This document shows positions 17,759 through 27,142 of a stretch of 64,000 nucleotides of DNA, one piece after another. Position 1 is the stretch's first letter; each line of letters begins with the position of its first letter. The notes under the pieces were generated by a model. The model had not been told where the DNA came from, ran no database searches, and saw only the letters and a list, made by a program, of their open reading frames with translations. This DNA is from Tsuneonella mangrovi. Lineage in GTDB: Bacteria > Pseudomonadota > Alphaproteobacteria > Sphingomonadales > Sphingomonadaceae. The stretch covers positions 1,302,001 to 1,366,000 of the forward strand of contig NZ_CP022889.1 of assembly GCF_002269345.1 (NCBI RefSeq), read 5' to 3'. A program made the position numbers and the translations under genes.

Positions 17759-19864
17759 ATGCACAACCTTGCCCTGCGCGGCGCCTTGCTTTGCGCTGCC
17801 GCAGCCGCCCCATCCATGCCGGCAATCGCCGCCGATGCCGTTGCGGCGGCGGATGGTCCGCGCGACTACCTGCCTTCCGCCATCCTCGTCACCGGACAGC
17901 GTGTCGACGGCTACGCGATCGACGACGGGTCGACCGGGACCAAGACCCCGACCCCGCTGATCGACGTGCCGCAGACGATCGATACGATCACCGAGGACCA
18001 GCTCGAAGACCAGGCGATCACGCAGCTCGGCGACGCGCTGCGCTATGTCCCCGGGGTCTCGCTCGACACCGGTGAAGGGCACCGCGACCAGGTCTATATC
18101 CGCGGCCAGGCCAGCACGGCGGACTTCTACCTCGACGGGATCCGCGACGACGCGCAATACTATCGCCCGCTCTACGACATCTCCCGGATCGAAGTACTCA
18201 AGGGCGCCAACGCGTTGATCTTCGGGCGCGGCGGTGGCGGCGGGGTGGTCAATCGCGTCAGCAAGGTCGCCGATCCTGCAAGATCGATGCTCGGCGCCAA
18301 CGCCAGCATCGACACATTCGGCGCATGGACGCTTTCGACGGACGTCAATCAGCCGCTGGGCAATGGCGTCGCTGCCCGGATCAATGCCGCATACGAAGAC
18401 TTCGCCAACGACCGCGACTTCGTGACCGGGCATTTCTGGGGCGTGTCGCCGACTGTCACCGCCGATTTCGGTTCGGACACCCGGCTCACCCTCCACTACA
18501 CGCATGACGAAAACACGCGCGTCACCGATCGCGGGAACCCGTCGCTGGGCGGCGAGCCGTTGACGGGCTTTGACACGACCTTCTTCGGCAGTCCCGATTT
18601 CAACACATCGCACACCACTGCGGACATCGCCCGCGCGCGGATCGAGCACGAATTCTCGTCTAGCCTGAGCGCCAATGCGACCGTGGTCTATGCCGACTAC
18701 GACCTTTACTACGCCAACGTCGTGCCGCAGGGCACCGACGGGACCGATGTGACGCTGGCGGGATATACCAGCGGCACCAAGCGGCAGAACCTGATCGGCC
18801 AGGCGAACCTGGTATGGACCGGAGAGACCGGCGCGATCGGCCACATCTTGCTCGCCGGGGTCGAGGCCGGCCGGCAGGATACCGACGCGCTCCACACGGG
18901 GATAACGTTCGCTGGCGGGGCCACTTCCGTGACTATCCCGCTCGCGTCGGTCCTCGCAGTGCCGGCAGTCACCGTCGGCGCGGTCGATCGCTCGACCTTC
19001 TCCCGCCTTGAGACAGTCTCGGCCTACCTGCAGGACCAGATCGCGATCGGCGAGCACTTCCAGCTGATCGCCGGGGTTCGCTACGACGAGTTCAGCCTCG
19101 ATAGCGACAACCGGCTGGCTGCCGAGCAGCTATCGCGCAAGGACCGCACGTGGAGCCCGCGCTTCGGCGTGGTCGTCAAGCCGCGCCAGTCGCTTTCGCT
19201 TTACGCCAGCTACGCCACCAGCTTCCTCCCGCAATCAGGCGACCAGTTCACCCGTCTCGACGCCACCACCGCGAGCCTTGAGCCGGAAAAGTTCGAAAAC
19301 CTCGAGGCAGGGGTGAAATGGGCAGTGAACCCGTCGCTTCTGGCGACCGCTGCGGCGTTCCGGCTGGACCGGTCGAACACACGCGCTGCCGACCCGCTCA
19401 ATCCCGGTTTCACGGTGCTGACCGGCGCGAGCCGGGTAAACGGGTTCGAGCTGTCGCTGGCGGGCAAGCTGGCGGAAAACTGGCAGGCGAATATCGGCTA
19501 CACCTATCTCGATGGCGAGATTCGCTCGGACACGTCCAGCGCCGCTGCAGGCACCCGGTTGCAGCAGGTGCCGCGCCACCAGGCGAGCGCGTGGACCCGC
19601 TACGACCTGAACGAGAGGTTCGGGCTCGGCGGGGGCGTGATCTTTCAGGACAAGCAGTTTGCCTCGATCAGCAACGCTGTCACGCTACCATCATGGGTGC
19701 GCTTCGATGCCGCCGCTTATCTCCATCTGCGCGAAGGCGTTTCGCTCCAGCTCAATGTCGAGAACCTGCTGGGCGCGCATTATTACCCGAGCGCGCACGG
19801 CGACAACAACATCCAGCCGGGCGATCCGCGCAGCGTGAAGATCGGGCTGAGGTTCGATATGTAG
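17759..19864 (+). CDS. TonB-dependent siderophore receptor
   Basis: 701-residue outer-membrane receptor for ferric siderophores. A signal peptide ends near PAIAADA; a TonB-box-like segment is followed by the plug domain (TPLIDVPQTIDTITEDQLED, then GEGHRDQVYIRGQASTADFYLDGIRDDAQYYRPLYDI and RIEVLKGANALIFGRGGGGG), the pattern of the FhuA/FhuE/FecA type. The remainder is a 22-strand barrel ending IGLRFDM. Iron regulation is likely from the upstream sites. No siderophore synthesis genes are nearby, so uptake of foreign siderophores is plausible. Confidence 0.93.
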   Translation: MHNLALRGALLCAAAAAPSMPAIAADAVAAADGPRDYLPSAILVTGQRVDGYAIDDGSTGTKTPTPLIDVPQTIDTITEDQLEDQAITQLGDALRYVPGVSLDTGEGHRDQVYIRGQASTADFYLDGIRDDAQYYRPLYDISRIEVLKGANALIFGRGGGGGVVNRVSKVADPARSMLGANASIDTFGAWTLSTDVNQPLGNGVAARINAAYEDFANDRDFVTGHFWGVSPTVTADFGSDTRLTLHYTHDENTRVTDRGNPSLGGEPLTGFDTTFFGSPDFNTSHTTADIARARIEHEFSSSLSANATVVYADYDLYYANVVPQGTDGTDVTLAGYTSGTKRQNLIGQANLVWTGETGAIGHILLAGVEAGRQDTDALHTGITFAGGATSVTIPLASVLAVPAVTVGAVDRSTFSRLETVSAYLQDQIAIGEHFQLIAGVRYDEFSLDSDNRLAAEQLSRKDRTWSPRFGVVVKPRQSLSLYASYATSFLPQSGDQFTRLDATTASLEPEKFENLEAGVKWAVNPSLLATAAAFRLDRSNTRAADPLNPGFTVLTGASRVNGFELSLAGKLAENWQANIGYTYLDGEIRSDTSSAAAGTRLQQVPRHQASAWTRYDLNERFGLGGGVIFQDKQFASISNAVTLPSWVRFDAAAYLHLREGVSLQLNVENLLGAHYYPSAHGDNNIQPGDPRSVKIGLRFDM

Positions 19865-19876
19865 TGCGAACGAAGC

Positions 19877-20422
19877 TCAATCCTTCGGCGGTGGAGCCAT
19901 CGCCGGTACGGCCTTCGCCGCGTCCTGCGCGCTGATCCCCGGGGCCGGTGCGGCGCTGATCGTTTCCTCGCGCCGCGCGACCCGGCCCGCGCGCTGGATC
20001 GCCCGCACAAGCCGTGGATAAACTCCGCAACGGCACAAGTTCGGCAGCGCAGCGGTGATCTGCTCTTCGGTCGGGTTGGGGTTGACCTTGAGCAGCGCGG
20101 CAGCGGCCATCACGATCCCGGGCGTGCAGAACCCGCACTGGATCGCCTGTTCGGCCACCAGCGCTTGTTGCACCGGATGCGAACGGTCGCGGCTCAGGCC
20201 TTCGATCGTGGTGATATAGCGGCCCTCGGCTTCGCCGATCGTGACGAGGCAGCTACGCAGCGCCTCGCCATCGACGATAACCGTGCAGGCGTGGCAATCG
20301 CCCACCCCGCAGCCATACTTGGTGCCGGTGAGGTTGGCCGCTTCCCGCAGCGCGTGCAGCAGCGGGGTCTTCGGGTCGAGATCGAAGCGCATGGGGCGCC
20401 CGTTGACGGTCATGCCAGGCAT
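19877..20422 (-). CDS. (2Fe-2S)-binding subunit of a molybdenum hydroxylase, orphan
   Basis: 181 residues. An N-terminal plant-type ferredoxin domain has YGCGVGDCHACTVIVDG, and a C-terminal domain has CGFCTPGIVMAAAAL and NLCRCGVYPRLVRAI, the second [2Fe-2S] cluster. This is the small subunit of isoquinoline 1-oxidoreductase or aldehyde/xanthine dehydrogenase-type enzymes. The large molybdopterin subunit normally follows but is absent here: the next genes are the convergent receptor and a divergent monooxygenase. A long alanine/proline tail follows the domain. Start could also be 20413. Confidence 0.88.
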   Translation of the reverse strand: MPGMTVNGRPMRFDLDPKTPLLHALREAANLTGTKYGCGVGDCHACTVIVDGEALRSCLVTIGEAEGRYITTIEGLSRDRSHPVQQALVAEQAIQCGFCTPGIVMAAAALLKVNPNPTEEQITAALPNLCRCGVYPRLVRAIQRAGRVARREETISAAPAPGISAQDAAKAVPAMAPPPKD

Positions 20423-20519
20423 CCCGCGATGCATAGCGCTCACAGCGCCATCGGCGCCAGCCCATTCGTGCGCGGCGAAGGCAGGCGCAGGGAACCGATT
20501 GCACGATGCAACCATTCGG

Positions 20520-20535
20520 CTTACGTTTGCGTCAA
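20520..20535. promoter_or_regulatory. Candidate operator, TTxACG-N4-CGTCAA motif
   Basis: CTTACG-TTTG-CGTCAA, 16 bases before the monooxygenase ATG. Nearly the same half-sites and spacing occur at 51773-51788 before a thiolase/crotonase pair. It resembles operators of lipid or branched-chain acid catabolism regulators such as LiuR/PsrA (family knowledge, not tested). Confidence 0.45.
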
Positions 20536-20551
20536 CTGGGAGACGACGAAA

Positions 20552-22054
20552 ATGACTCAAGCGCGCTGCGACCATGACGTCCTGATTGTCGGTGCGGGTA
20601 TTTCCGGCATCGGCATGGCGGCACACCTTGAAATGATGTGCCCCGACCGCAGCTATACGATCGTGGAACGCCGCGCGGACCTGGGCGGCACATGGGATTT
20701 GTTCCGCTACCCCGGCATCCGTTCGGACAGCGATATGCATTCGCTGAGCTACAAGTTCGAACCATGGACCGGCCGGGAAACGCTGGCACGTGCCGAGCGC
20801 ATCCAGGACTACCTGCGTAACGTCACCGAGAAATACGGCATCAGCGAGCACATCAGCTACAACACCAAAGTGCTCTCGGCCGATTTCGATTCGGCGCAAG
20901 GCTGCTGGCGAATCGCGTTGGAGGACGATGCCGGATGGCGCGAGGTGACCGCCAACTGGCTCTATCTTGCCGCCGGGTATTATGACTACGACGAGCCCTA
21001 TTCCCCCGATTTCGCGGGCGAGAGCGAATTCCCCGGCCCGGTGATCCACCCGCAGCACTGGCCCGAAGGCCTCGACTACAAGGGCAAGCGCGTGGCGATC
21101 ATCGGGTCGGGCGCGACCGCGATCACACTGGTCCCCAACATGGCGCGCGATGCGGCCAAGGTGGTAATGGTCCAGCGCACGCCGACCTATATCCGCTCGG
21201 TTCCCGGGATCGACCCGATCAGCGGATTCCTGCGCAAGTTCCTGCCGCTCAAGACCGCGCTCAAGATCACCCGCTGGGCGCATATCCAGCTGGCTGACAA
21301 GATGTTCAGCAACGCCCGCAACAAGCCGGAAAAGGTCAAGGCGGAGATCGAGAAGGACAATCGCAAGCACCTCGGCGAATTCTATCGCGCCGAGGACTTC
21401 ACTCCGCCCTACCAGCCATGGGACCAGCGGATGTGCTTCGTCCCCGATGCCGACTTGTTCGAAGCGATCAAGAACGGCAGCGTGGAAATTGCTACCGGCC
21501 ATATCGAGCGCTTCTCGCCCGAAGGCATCGTGCTGACCGACGGGCGGACCGTCGAAGCCGACATCATCGTCAAGGCCACCGGCCTGCGCCTCGCAATGGC
21601 GGGAAAGATCGCGATCAGCGTCGACGGGCAGGCGGTCGTGCCGAACGAGCACTATTACTACAAGAGCGCGATGATTTCGGGCGTGCCGAACCTCGTCCAC
21701 CCGGTGCCATACACCAACAACGGCTCCACCCTGCGGTTCGACCTGCTGTCCGATTACACCTGCCGGGTGCTGCAGAAGATGCGGCAGCTCGATGTCGACA
21801 TTGCTGTCCCGGAAATTCCCGCAGGCACCGATCTTGGCGTAATCGAATCGTTCGAGCTCGACGCCGGATACGTCAAGCGATCGGGCAACATGTTGCCCAA
21901 GAGCGCTGCGAGCGACCCCTGGCGGCTGAGCCACGACTACCTGCGCGACCGCAAGTTCCTGGCGACCGACCCGATCGACGACGGGTTGCTGCAGTTCCGC
22001 AAGGCCGGGGCCAATGCGCTTGCAGCAGAGGAACAGCTCGAAGCCGCAGAATAG
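20552..22054 (+). CDS. Flavin-binding monooxygenase (Baeyer-Villiger type, EthA-like)
   Basis: 500 residues. The N-terminal FAD site DVLIVGAGISGIGMAAHLE is followed by ERRADLGGTWDLFRYPGIRSDSDM, the Baeyer-Villiger GG-T-W and R-Y-P-G-x-R region; the NADPH site is KRVAIIGSGATAITLVPNM, and KATGLRL is typical of the C-terminal part. Such enzymes insert oxygen into ketones or oxidise sulfur compounds with NADPH; the substrate here is unknown. A GGGAGA ribosome site precedes ATG 20552. Confidence 0.9.
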   Translation: MTQARCDHDVLIVGAGISGIGMAAHLEMMCPDRSYTIVERRADLGGTWDLFRYPGIRSDSDMHSLSYKFEPWTGRETLARAERIQDYLRNVTEKYGISEHISYNTKVLSADFDSAQGCWRIALEDDAGWREVTANWLYLAAGYYDYDEPYSPDFAGESEFPGPVIHPQHWPEGLDYKGKRVAIIGSGATAITLVPNMARDAAKVVMVQRTPTYIRSVPGIDPISGFLRKFLPLKTALKITRWAHIQLADKMFSNARNKPEKVKAEIEKDNRKHLGEFYRAEDFTPPYQPWDQRMCFVPDADLFEAIKNGSVEIATGHIERFSPEGIVLTDGRTVEADIIVKATGLRLAMAGKIAISVDGQAVVPNEHYYYKSAMISGVPNLVHPVPYTNNGSTLRFDLLSDYTCRVLQKMRQLDVDIAVPEIPAGTDLGVIESFELDAGYVKRSGNMLPKSAASDPWRLSHDYLRDRKFLATDPIDDGLLQFRKAGANALAAEEQLEAAE

Positions 22055-22094
22055 GCGGCTTTCCTTGGCGCGACTGCTCGCCTAACGAAGCGGG

Positions 22095-22859
22095 ATGAGC
22101 GCAACCGATCGGATCTGGACCGCAGGGCTCGTCATCATCGGCGACGAGATCCTGTCGGGTCGCACCCACGACAAGAATATCGCCCAGATCGCCTCGTGGC
22201 TGCAGGTGCAGGGGATTCGCCTGTCCGAAGTGCGGGTGGTGCCCGATATCGAGGACCGGATCGTCGAAGCGGTCGATACCTTGCGCGCGGCCAACGATTA
22301 CCTGTTCACCACCGGCGGGATCGGACCGACGCATGACGACATCACTGTCGATGCGATCGCCAAGGCGCTGGGCGTGCAGGTCGTGATCCACCCCGAAGCG
22401 CGCGCGATGCTCGAGCGGTATTACACCGGCCGTGGCAGCGCCCTCACCGAAGCGCGGCTGCGGATGGCGCGGGTGCCCGAAGGCGCAGAGCTGATCCCCA
22501 ACCGGATGTCGGGCGCGCCCGGGATCCGCATCGGCAATATGTTCATCATGGCCGGGGTGCCGCACATTACCGCAGGGATGCTCGATTCACTCACCGGCGA
22601 GCTCGAAGGCGGTGCGCCGCTGCTGACCGAAACGATCGGTTGCTGGACTGCAGAAAGCGAAGTCGCCGACCTGCTGCGCGAAGTCGAAAGGGCGCACGAG
22701 AGCGCCCAGATCGGCAGCTATCCGTTCTTCCGCGAAGGGCGCGTCGGCGCGAACTTCGTGATCCGTTCGACCGATGCGGAAACGCTCAAGAGCTGCGTCG
22801 ATACACTGTGCGAGGCGCTCGGCGAGAATGGCCTCGACTTCACCCCGGGCGGCATCTGA
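22095..22859 (+). CDS. CinA N-terminal (MoaB/MogA-like) molybdopterin-binding domain protein
   Basis: 254 residues. [20 protein letters not shown] and [25 protein letters not shown] are the MoCF/CinA core motifs, followed by [20 protein letters not shown]. The C-terminal half matches the CinA-type extension without the NMN deamidase domain. Related proteins include pyrophosphatases acting on nucleotides. Exact activity is not inferable. The gene ends at a hairpin facing rplA. Confidence 0.85.
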   Translation: MSATDRIWTAGLVIIGDEILSGRTHDKNIAQIASWLQVQGIRLSEVRVVPDIEDRIVEAVDTLRAANDYLFTTGGIGPTHDDITVDAIAKALGVQVVIHPEARAMLERYYTGRGSALTEARLRMARVPEGAELIPNRMSGAPGIRIGNMFIMAGVPHITAGMLDSLTGELEGGAPLLTETIGCWTAESEVADLLREVERAHESAQIGSYPFFREGRVGANFVIRSTDAETLKSCVDTLCEALGENGLDFTPGGI

Positions 22860-22872
22860 CACGGAACAAGGA

Positions 22873-22898
22873 AAGGGCCGGAGTTTCCCCCGGCCCTT
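22873..22898. terminator. Terminator between the convergent cinA-like gene and rplA
   Basis: A perfect 9-bp GC-rich stem (AAGGGCCGG / CCGGCCCTT) with an 8-base loop, in the gap between two convergent genes. It is likely to serve both strands. Confidence 0.75.
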
Positions 22899-22947
22899 CG
22901 CATTTCGGTTCGATCGGGAGCGAAGCCGCCCGGCTTCGCTGTCCTGG

Positions 22948-23640
22948 TCAGGCGCCTTCGACTTCGGCGCTGTCGATCTTGAGGCCCGGACCCATCGTCG
23001 AGGTCAGCGAGACCTTCTTGACATACTTGCCCTTGGCACCCGAAGGCTTGGCCTTCACGATCGCATCGGTGAGCGCCTTGAAGTTGGCCTTCAAGTCCTC
23101 GTCCTTGAACGAGAGCTTGCCGATGCCCGAGTGGATGATACCCATCTTCTCGACGCGGAATTCGACCTGTCCGCCCTTGGCGTCCTTAACGGCCTGTTCC
23201 ACGTTCGGAGTGACGGTGCCGAGCTTCGGATTCGGCATCAGGCCCTTGGGGCCCAGCAACTTGCCCAGGCGACCGACGACACCCATCATGTCGGGGGTCG
23301 CGATCACGCGGTCATAGTCGAGATTGCCGGCCTGCATGTCTTCCATCAGGTCTTCGGCACCGACCTTGTCGGCCCCGGCAGCCAGCGCCTTGTCGGCGTT
23401 GTCACCCTTGGCGAACACCGCGACCCGAACTTCCTTGCCGGTGCCCGAAGGCAGCGAAACCATGCCGCGGACCATCTGGTCGGCGTGGCGCGGATCGACG
23501 CCGAGGTTCATCGCCACTTCGACGGTCTCGTCGAACTTGCCCTTGTGCTGGCGCAGGGTCGCGATCGCTTCGTCCACCGAGTACAGCTTCTCGCGGTCGA
23601 GCTCGGCCAGCGCCTTCTGCTTCTTGGTCAGCTTTGCCAT
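22948..23640 (-). CDS. rplA: Ribosomal protein L1
   Basis: 230 residues. The segments [51 protein letters not shown] and [10 protein letters not shown] are diagnostic of L1, which binds 23S rRNA at the L1 stalk. It follows rplK by 4 bases. No rplJ-rplL follows in the window; instead the hairpin at 22873 closes the unit. Confidence 0.98.
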   Translation of the reverse strand: MAKLTKKQKALAELDREKLYSVDEAIATLRQHKGKFDETVEVAMNLGVDPRHADQMVRGMVSLPSGTGKEVRVAVFAKGDNADKALAAGADKVGAEDLMEDMQAGNLDYDRVIATPDMMGVVGRLGKLLGPKGLMPNPKLGTVTPNVEQAVKDAKGGQVEFRVEKMGIIHSGIGKLSFKDEDLKANFKALTDAIVKAKPSGAKGKYVKKVSLTSTMGPGLKIDSAEVEGA

Positions 23641-23644
23641 TGTG

Positions 23645-24076
23645 TCAGCCCTCCACCACGTCGAGGCCCATCGAACGGGCCGAGCCCTCGATGATGCGGG
23701 TTGCCATTTCGATGTCGTTGGCGTTCAGGTCCTTCATCTTCGCTTCCGCGATTTCGGCAAGCGCCGAACGCTTGATGGTCCCGGCAGACACCTTGCCCGG
23801 CTCCTTCGAGCCCGACTTGAGCTTGGCGGCCTTCTTGATCAGGAAGCTGGCCGGCGGGCTCTTGGTGGTGAAGGTAAAGCTGCGGTCGGCGTAGACGGTG
23901 ATCGTCGTCGGGATCGGCATGCCCTTTTCGAGGCTGTCGGTCGCGGCGTTGAACGCCTTGCAGAATTCCATGATGTTGACGCCGCGCTGGCCCAGAGCCG
24001 GGCCGATGGGCGGTGACGGATTGGCGATGCCCGCGGGCACCTGCAGCTTGATATAGCCGTCGATCTTCTTGGCCAC
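23645..24076 (-). CDS. rplK: Ribosomal protein L11
   Basis: 143 residues. [28 protein letters not shown] is the N-terminal L11 signature with the proline turn; [18 protein letters not shown] and the C-terminal RNA-binding domain follow. It forms the GTPase-associated centre with 23S rRNA and is transcribed with rplA. Confidence 0.98.
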   Translation of the reverse strand: MAKKIDGYIKLQVPAGIANPSPPIGPALGQRGVNIMEFCKAFNAATDSLEKGMPIPTTITVYADRSFTFTTKSPPASFLIKKAAKLKSGSKEPGKVSAGTIKRSALAEIAEAKMKDLNANDIEMATRIIEGSARSMGLDVVEG

Positions 24077-24231
24077 GAGTGGCCTCCTTTCTCACTGTTG
24101 CCGCGCTCTTTCGAAACGCGGCTCATGGTAAGCGGTCAAACAGGCACCCGAAGGCACCCTCCCGCACGAAACGCGGCCTGAAAGCCGCGAAGCGGCGCCC
24201 CTAATCGAACGGAGCGCCAAATTCAAGCCAG

Positions 24232-24768
24232 TTACTTGACCAGTTCGACCTGTTCGAAGTCGAGTTCGACCGGGGTAGCGCGGCCGAAGATCGAGACCGA
24301 GACCTTGACCTTCTGCTTGTCGAAGTCGAGCTCTTCCACCACGCCGTTGAAGCTGGCGAACGGGCCGTCGAGCACCTTGACCTGATCGCCGATCTCGTAG
24401 TCGACATGGATCTGCTGCTTGGGCGCAGCCTTGGCTTCTTCCACCCCGCCGAAATAGCGGGCGGCTTCACGCTCGGAGATCGGCTGCGGCTTGTTGCCCG
24501 AGCCGAGGAAGCCGGTCACCTTCGGGGTGTTCTTGACCAGGTGGTAGACGTCGTCAGTCATGGTCAGCTTGGCGAGCACGTAGCCGGGCATGAACTTGCG
24601 TTCGACCTGCACCTTCTTGCCGCGCTTGACCTCGGTCACGGTCTCGGTCGGCACTTCGACCGCCTCGACCGCTTCGGCCAGGCCCAGACGCTCGGCCTCG
24701 GCGATGATCGCATCGCGAACCTTGTTCTCGAAACCCGAATAGGCGTGGATGATATACCAGCGAGCCAT
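24232..24768 (-). CDS. nusG: Transcription termination/antitermination protein NusG
   Basis: 178 residues. The NGN domain (ARWYIIHAYSGFENKVRDAI) and the C-terminal KOW domain (YEIGDQVKVLDGPFASFNGVVEELD) are intact, with MPGYVLAKL between. It binds RNA polymerase and couples it to Rho or the ribosome. secE lies 23 bases upstream; the 155 bases to rplK contain short inverted repeats. Confidence 0.98.
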   Translation of the reverse strand: MARWYIIHAYSGFENKVRDAIIAEAERLGLAEAVEAVEVPTETVTEVKRGKKVQVERKFMPGYVLAKLTMTDDVYHLVKNTPKVTGFLGSGNKPQPISEREAARYFGGVEEAKAAPKQQIHVDYEIGDQVKVLDGPFASFNGVVEELDFDKQKVKVSVSIFGRATPVELDFEQVELVK

Positions 24769-24791
24769 TGTCGTCCTGCTTGTTTGAAGGG

Positions 24792-24986
24792 TCAGGCGAG
24801 CGAGAGCAGCCAGCTCATGGCCGCGCCGAACAGCGAATCGACCCCGAGGAAGAACACCGCCAGGATCACCATCATGATCCCCACGAAGATTGCGGTGCGA
24901 GTGGTTTCCTCGCGGCTAGGCCACACGACCTTGCGCATTTCCGCCTGCACTTGCCGCATGAATTCGCCGGGGCTGGTCTTGGCCAT
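24792..24986 (-). CDS. secE: Protein translocase subunit SecE
   Basis: 64 residues with a conserved N-terminus (FMRQVQAEMRKVVWPSREETTRTA) and one transmembrane helix (IFVGIMMVILAVFFLGVDSLF). It is the essential short form found in alphaproteobacteria and stabilises the SecYEG channel. ATG 24986 is chosen because the family begins just before the SPGEFMRQV segment. Its usual neighbour tRNA-Trp is now about 7.7 kb away, beyond the mobile element. Confidence 0.95.
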   Translation of the reverse strand: MAKTSPGEFMRQVQAEMRKVVWPSREETTRTAIFVGIMMVILAVFFLGVDSLFGAAMSWLLSLA

Positions 24987-25181
24987 GATCGTCAGCTCTT
25001 GCCTTCGAAATTGAATACGTTCGCCTTTCGCCAATGGGGCCGCAGCCGCTCCGGTTCAAGTCCCGGGAGGGCTAAAGGTGCTCCAGATGTCGGAAAGCGA
25101 GGAGCCATGTAGGCCGCGCCAAAGGCAAAAGCAAGCCACCCGGATCGCACCCGGCGCCATCGGTTCTGCGGCGAAAGGAAA

Positions 25182-25201
25182 CGCTGGCAGGGGTGACAGG
25201 A
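25182..25201. repeat. attL core, left copy of the 20-bp integration repeat
   Basis: Identical to the right copy at 32649-32668. Seventeen of its bases match the 3' end of tRNA-Trp, including the encoded CCA. It lies in the leader region upstream of secE on the other strand and no longer belongs to a tRNA. Confidence 0.9.
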
Positions 25202-25265
25202 GCCCAAGACAAACCCCCTCTAACCTGCTGAAACCGCACGAAACCCTTGTAATCGCAAGGCTCTT

Positions 25266-25303
25266 GGACCACAAAGCTGGCCCACAAAGCTGGCCCACAG
25301 AGA
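25266..25303. repeat. Arm-type integrase site, left
   Basis: Three tandem copies of a 13-base unit (CCACAAAGCTGGC, the last one shortened), 12 bases before the integrase start. 36 of 38 bases match the block at 32567-32604. Likely binding sites for the N-terminal domain of the integrase, and possibly its autoregulation. Confidence 0.75.
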
Positions 25304-25315
25304 AACGGAGACAAG

Positions 25316-26749
25316 GTGGCATCGCTACAGAACAGGCACAACAAATGGCGCGCCAAGGTCCGAATCCCCAAGTCCCTCAGGGACCACCATGGGGGCCAAG
25401 AGTTCCTCCAGAAAACCCTCAGTGCCCTCGACAAGCCCACGGCGCGAGCCGAGGCCGAAACGTGGGAGGCGGGGTTACGCTCCGAGTGGGCTGCGCTGGC
25501 CTCCCCCAGTTCCACCAGCGGGGCAGCCTTGAGGCGCGTCTACGATGACGGGAGGAGGGCCGCGCTCATGGGTGAGTACACCCTCATCGCGGACACCGAC
25601 GATGACCCCGTAGAGCTTGGCATTGATCGCGAGATCGAGAAGATCGCAGAGCAAGCTGAGCGAGATCGGTTGACGGAGGCAGCTGAGGCGCGGCTAGCTG
25701 GCCTACAGGATGCACTCAAGGAACTGCAGGGCCAGAAGGTGAAGCCCCGGCGGGAGCTAGAGCCGACCTTCTCGGAGCTTGCCAAGCAGCACGTGGAGCT
25801 CTGGGCCACGCAAGATGGGCTCAAGGAGAGCAACACCCGCCAGCAAAAGGAGGCAACCTTCCGGCTCTTCGCTGGGTACTGCAAGGACCGGCCAATCCGG
25901 AGTGTGACCCGAGCGGAAGTGGCCGGGTTCATGGATGCACTGAGGCGACTAGACCCACTCTGGTCCCGGTCTCCCAAGAGCAGAACCATGACGTGGTCAG
26001 AACTGCAAAATACCTACTGGGGCAACGACAAGGGCCTGTCCGCTTCCACGCTCAACCGCCACGCAACTACACTGCAGGGACTCTGGTGGTGGGCGGAAGC
26101 TCGTGGGCATTGCGAGGGAAGGAACCCGTTCACCGGGCTCCACCAGAAGATACGCCCGGGCAAGAACCTTCTGGGCTACTTGCCTTGGACCACCGAGGAA
26201 CTGAGATCCCTGTTCAACCCTCCCCCGAGGCGAACCGATATAACCGAGGTCATGGTGGTGGCTCTCCACACTGGGATGCGCCTCAATGAGATTGCTTCGC
26301 TTACGCTGGGGGACATCAGAGAGGCTGAGGGCGTCACCTACATCGAGGTGCAAGACGCCAAGACACCCGCAGGTAACCGGCAAGTACCCCTCCATCCCCG
26401 CATCGCATGGTTGGGCAACCTCAAGGGCCCGTCGGATGCGCGGGTGTGGCCCGGGTTCAATGGCGAGGGTCCGGGCAAGAAGCCGGGGCAGGATGCGAGC
26501 AAGGAGTTCTCCCGCTTCAAGGTTGCCCGAGGGTTCACCGACAGGCGGAAGGTGTTCCACTCGTTCCGTAAGAACGTGACGAAGATCATCGAGCGAGCCG
26601 GTGTGCCTGAGAACGAGTGGGCACAGGTACTGGGCCACGAGCGAGGATTCACATACAAGACATACAACGCCGACGGGATCACCATGCAGCGCAAGGCCGA
26701 GTTGATCGCGCTAATCGAGTATCCCGGGTTGGAGTTTCCGGGCCGATAA
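25316..26749 (+). CDS. Tyrosine-recombinase integrase
   Basis: 477 residues; catalyses site-specific integration at tRNA-Trp. The N-terminal 60 residues (ASLQNRHNKWRAKVRIPKSL) form an arm-binding region, followed by a helical stretch (100-145), the core-binding domain (about 150-270) and the catalytic domain with Arg322 (HTGMRLNE), Lys349, His415-x-x-Arg418 (HSFRKNV), His441 (LGHERG) and Tyr450 or 447. All catalytic residues are present, so it should be active. GTG start with GGAG at 25307. No excisionase is recognised. Confidence 0.95.
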   Translation: MASLQNRHNKWRAKVRIPKSLRDHHGGQEFLQKTLSALDKPTARAEAETWEAGLRSEWAALASPSSTSGAALRRVYDDGRRAALMGEYTLIADTDDDPVELGIDREIEKIAEQAERDRLTEAAEARLAGLQDALKELQGQKVKPRRELEPTFSELAKQHVELWATQDGLKESNTRQQKEATFRLFAGYCKDRPIRSVTRAEVAGFMDALRRLDPLWSRSPKSRTMTWSELQNTYWGNDKGLSASTLNRHATTLQGLWWWAEARGHCEGRNPFTGLHQKIRPGKNLLGYLPWTTEELRSLFNPPPRRTDITEVMVVALHTGMRLNEIASLTLGDIREAEGVTYIEVQDAKTPAGNRQVPLHPRIAWLGNLKGPSDARVWPGFNGEGPGKKPGQDASKEFSRFKVARGFTDRRKVFHSFRKNVTKIIERAGVPENEWAQVLGHERGFTYKTYNADGITMQRKAELIALIEYPGLEFPGR

Positions 26750-26750
26750 G

Positions 26751-26790
26751 TGGAACAGGCCAATTAGTGCCACCCCTTGGGGAAGGAACA
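26751..26790. repeat. Imperfect direct repeat, copy 1
   Basis: 40 bases immediately after the integrase stop, about 32 of 40 identical to 26891-26930. Both begin TGGAACAG and contain CAATT; the same TGGAACAG octamer recurs at 30877 before the serine recombinase gene. Confidence 0.6.
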
Positions 26791-26890
26791 TTTTTGGGGC
26801 GGGCTCGATCAGCCAAGCAGGGATAGTACCCGATGTTGGCGACACGGGACGCTACGCGGCTTGCAAAGCCATGTGAATCCTAGCGATTGT

Positions 26891-26930
26891 TGGAACAGAC
26901 CAATTGGGGCCCACCCTTGGGGAGAGAACC
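26891..26930. repeat. Imperfect direct repeat, copy 2
   Basis: Second copy of the repeat at 26751-26790, 140 bases downstream. It includes a CCAATTGG palindrome that the first copy lacks. Confidence 0.6.
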
Positions 26931-27111
26931 TTCGCTTGAGGCTGATCGATGGGTGTTCGGTGAGCTTGATTCTGGCCTCAAGATCGACGCTCAATTTCCC
27001 AAGCGATATCAACCGGCTGCAAAAAAGCAGGCAATTAGGTCGCACCTACGGATAGAGAACCTCCGCAGACCGGCCCCCGTGAGTATGGACAGGTAAGCCG
27101 TGGAGGCCGGT

Positions 27112-27136
27112 GGGAAGGGGGGTAAGGGGGGATGGG
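27112..27136 (+). other. Potential G-quadruplex motif
   Basis: Four G-tracts of 3, 6, 6 and 3 or more bases separated by 2-3 base loops (AA, TAA, AT) on the + strand. It fits the usual quadruplex pattern. Only seven bases separate it from the palindrome at 27143. Confidence 0.6.
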
Positions 27137-27142
27137 TATGTT

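Noticed and set aside
19877-21934. Single 685-residue minus-strand frame joining the [2Fe-2S] protein with sequence opposite the monooxygenase
   Set aside because: The first two thirds are the antisense of a gene with clear flavoprotein motifs; only the last part is a real protein, starting near 20422.
25047-25066. GGTTCAAGTCCC segment upstream of secE resembling a T-loop
   Set aside because: The stem does not pair with a seven-base loop, and no other tRNA arm is found nearby.
26777-27055. Overlapping small frames on both strands after the integrase
   Set aside because: They cover the direct repeats, have no ribosome site and no recognisable composition; treated as noncoding.
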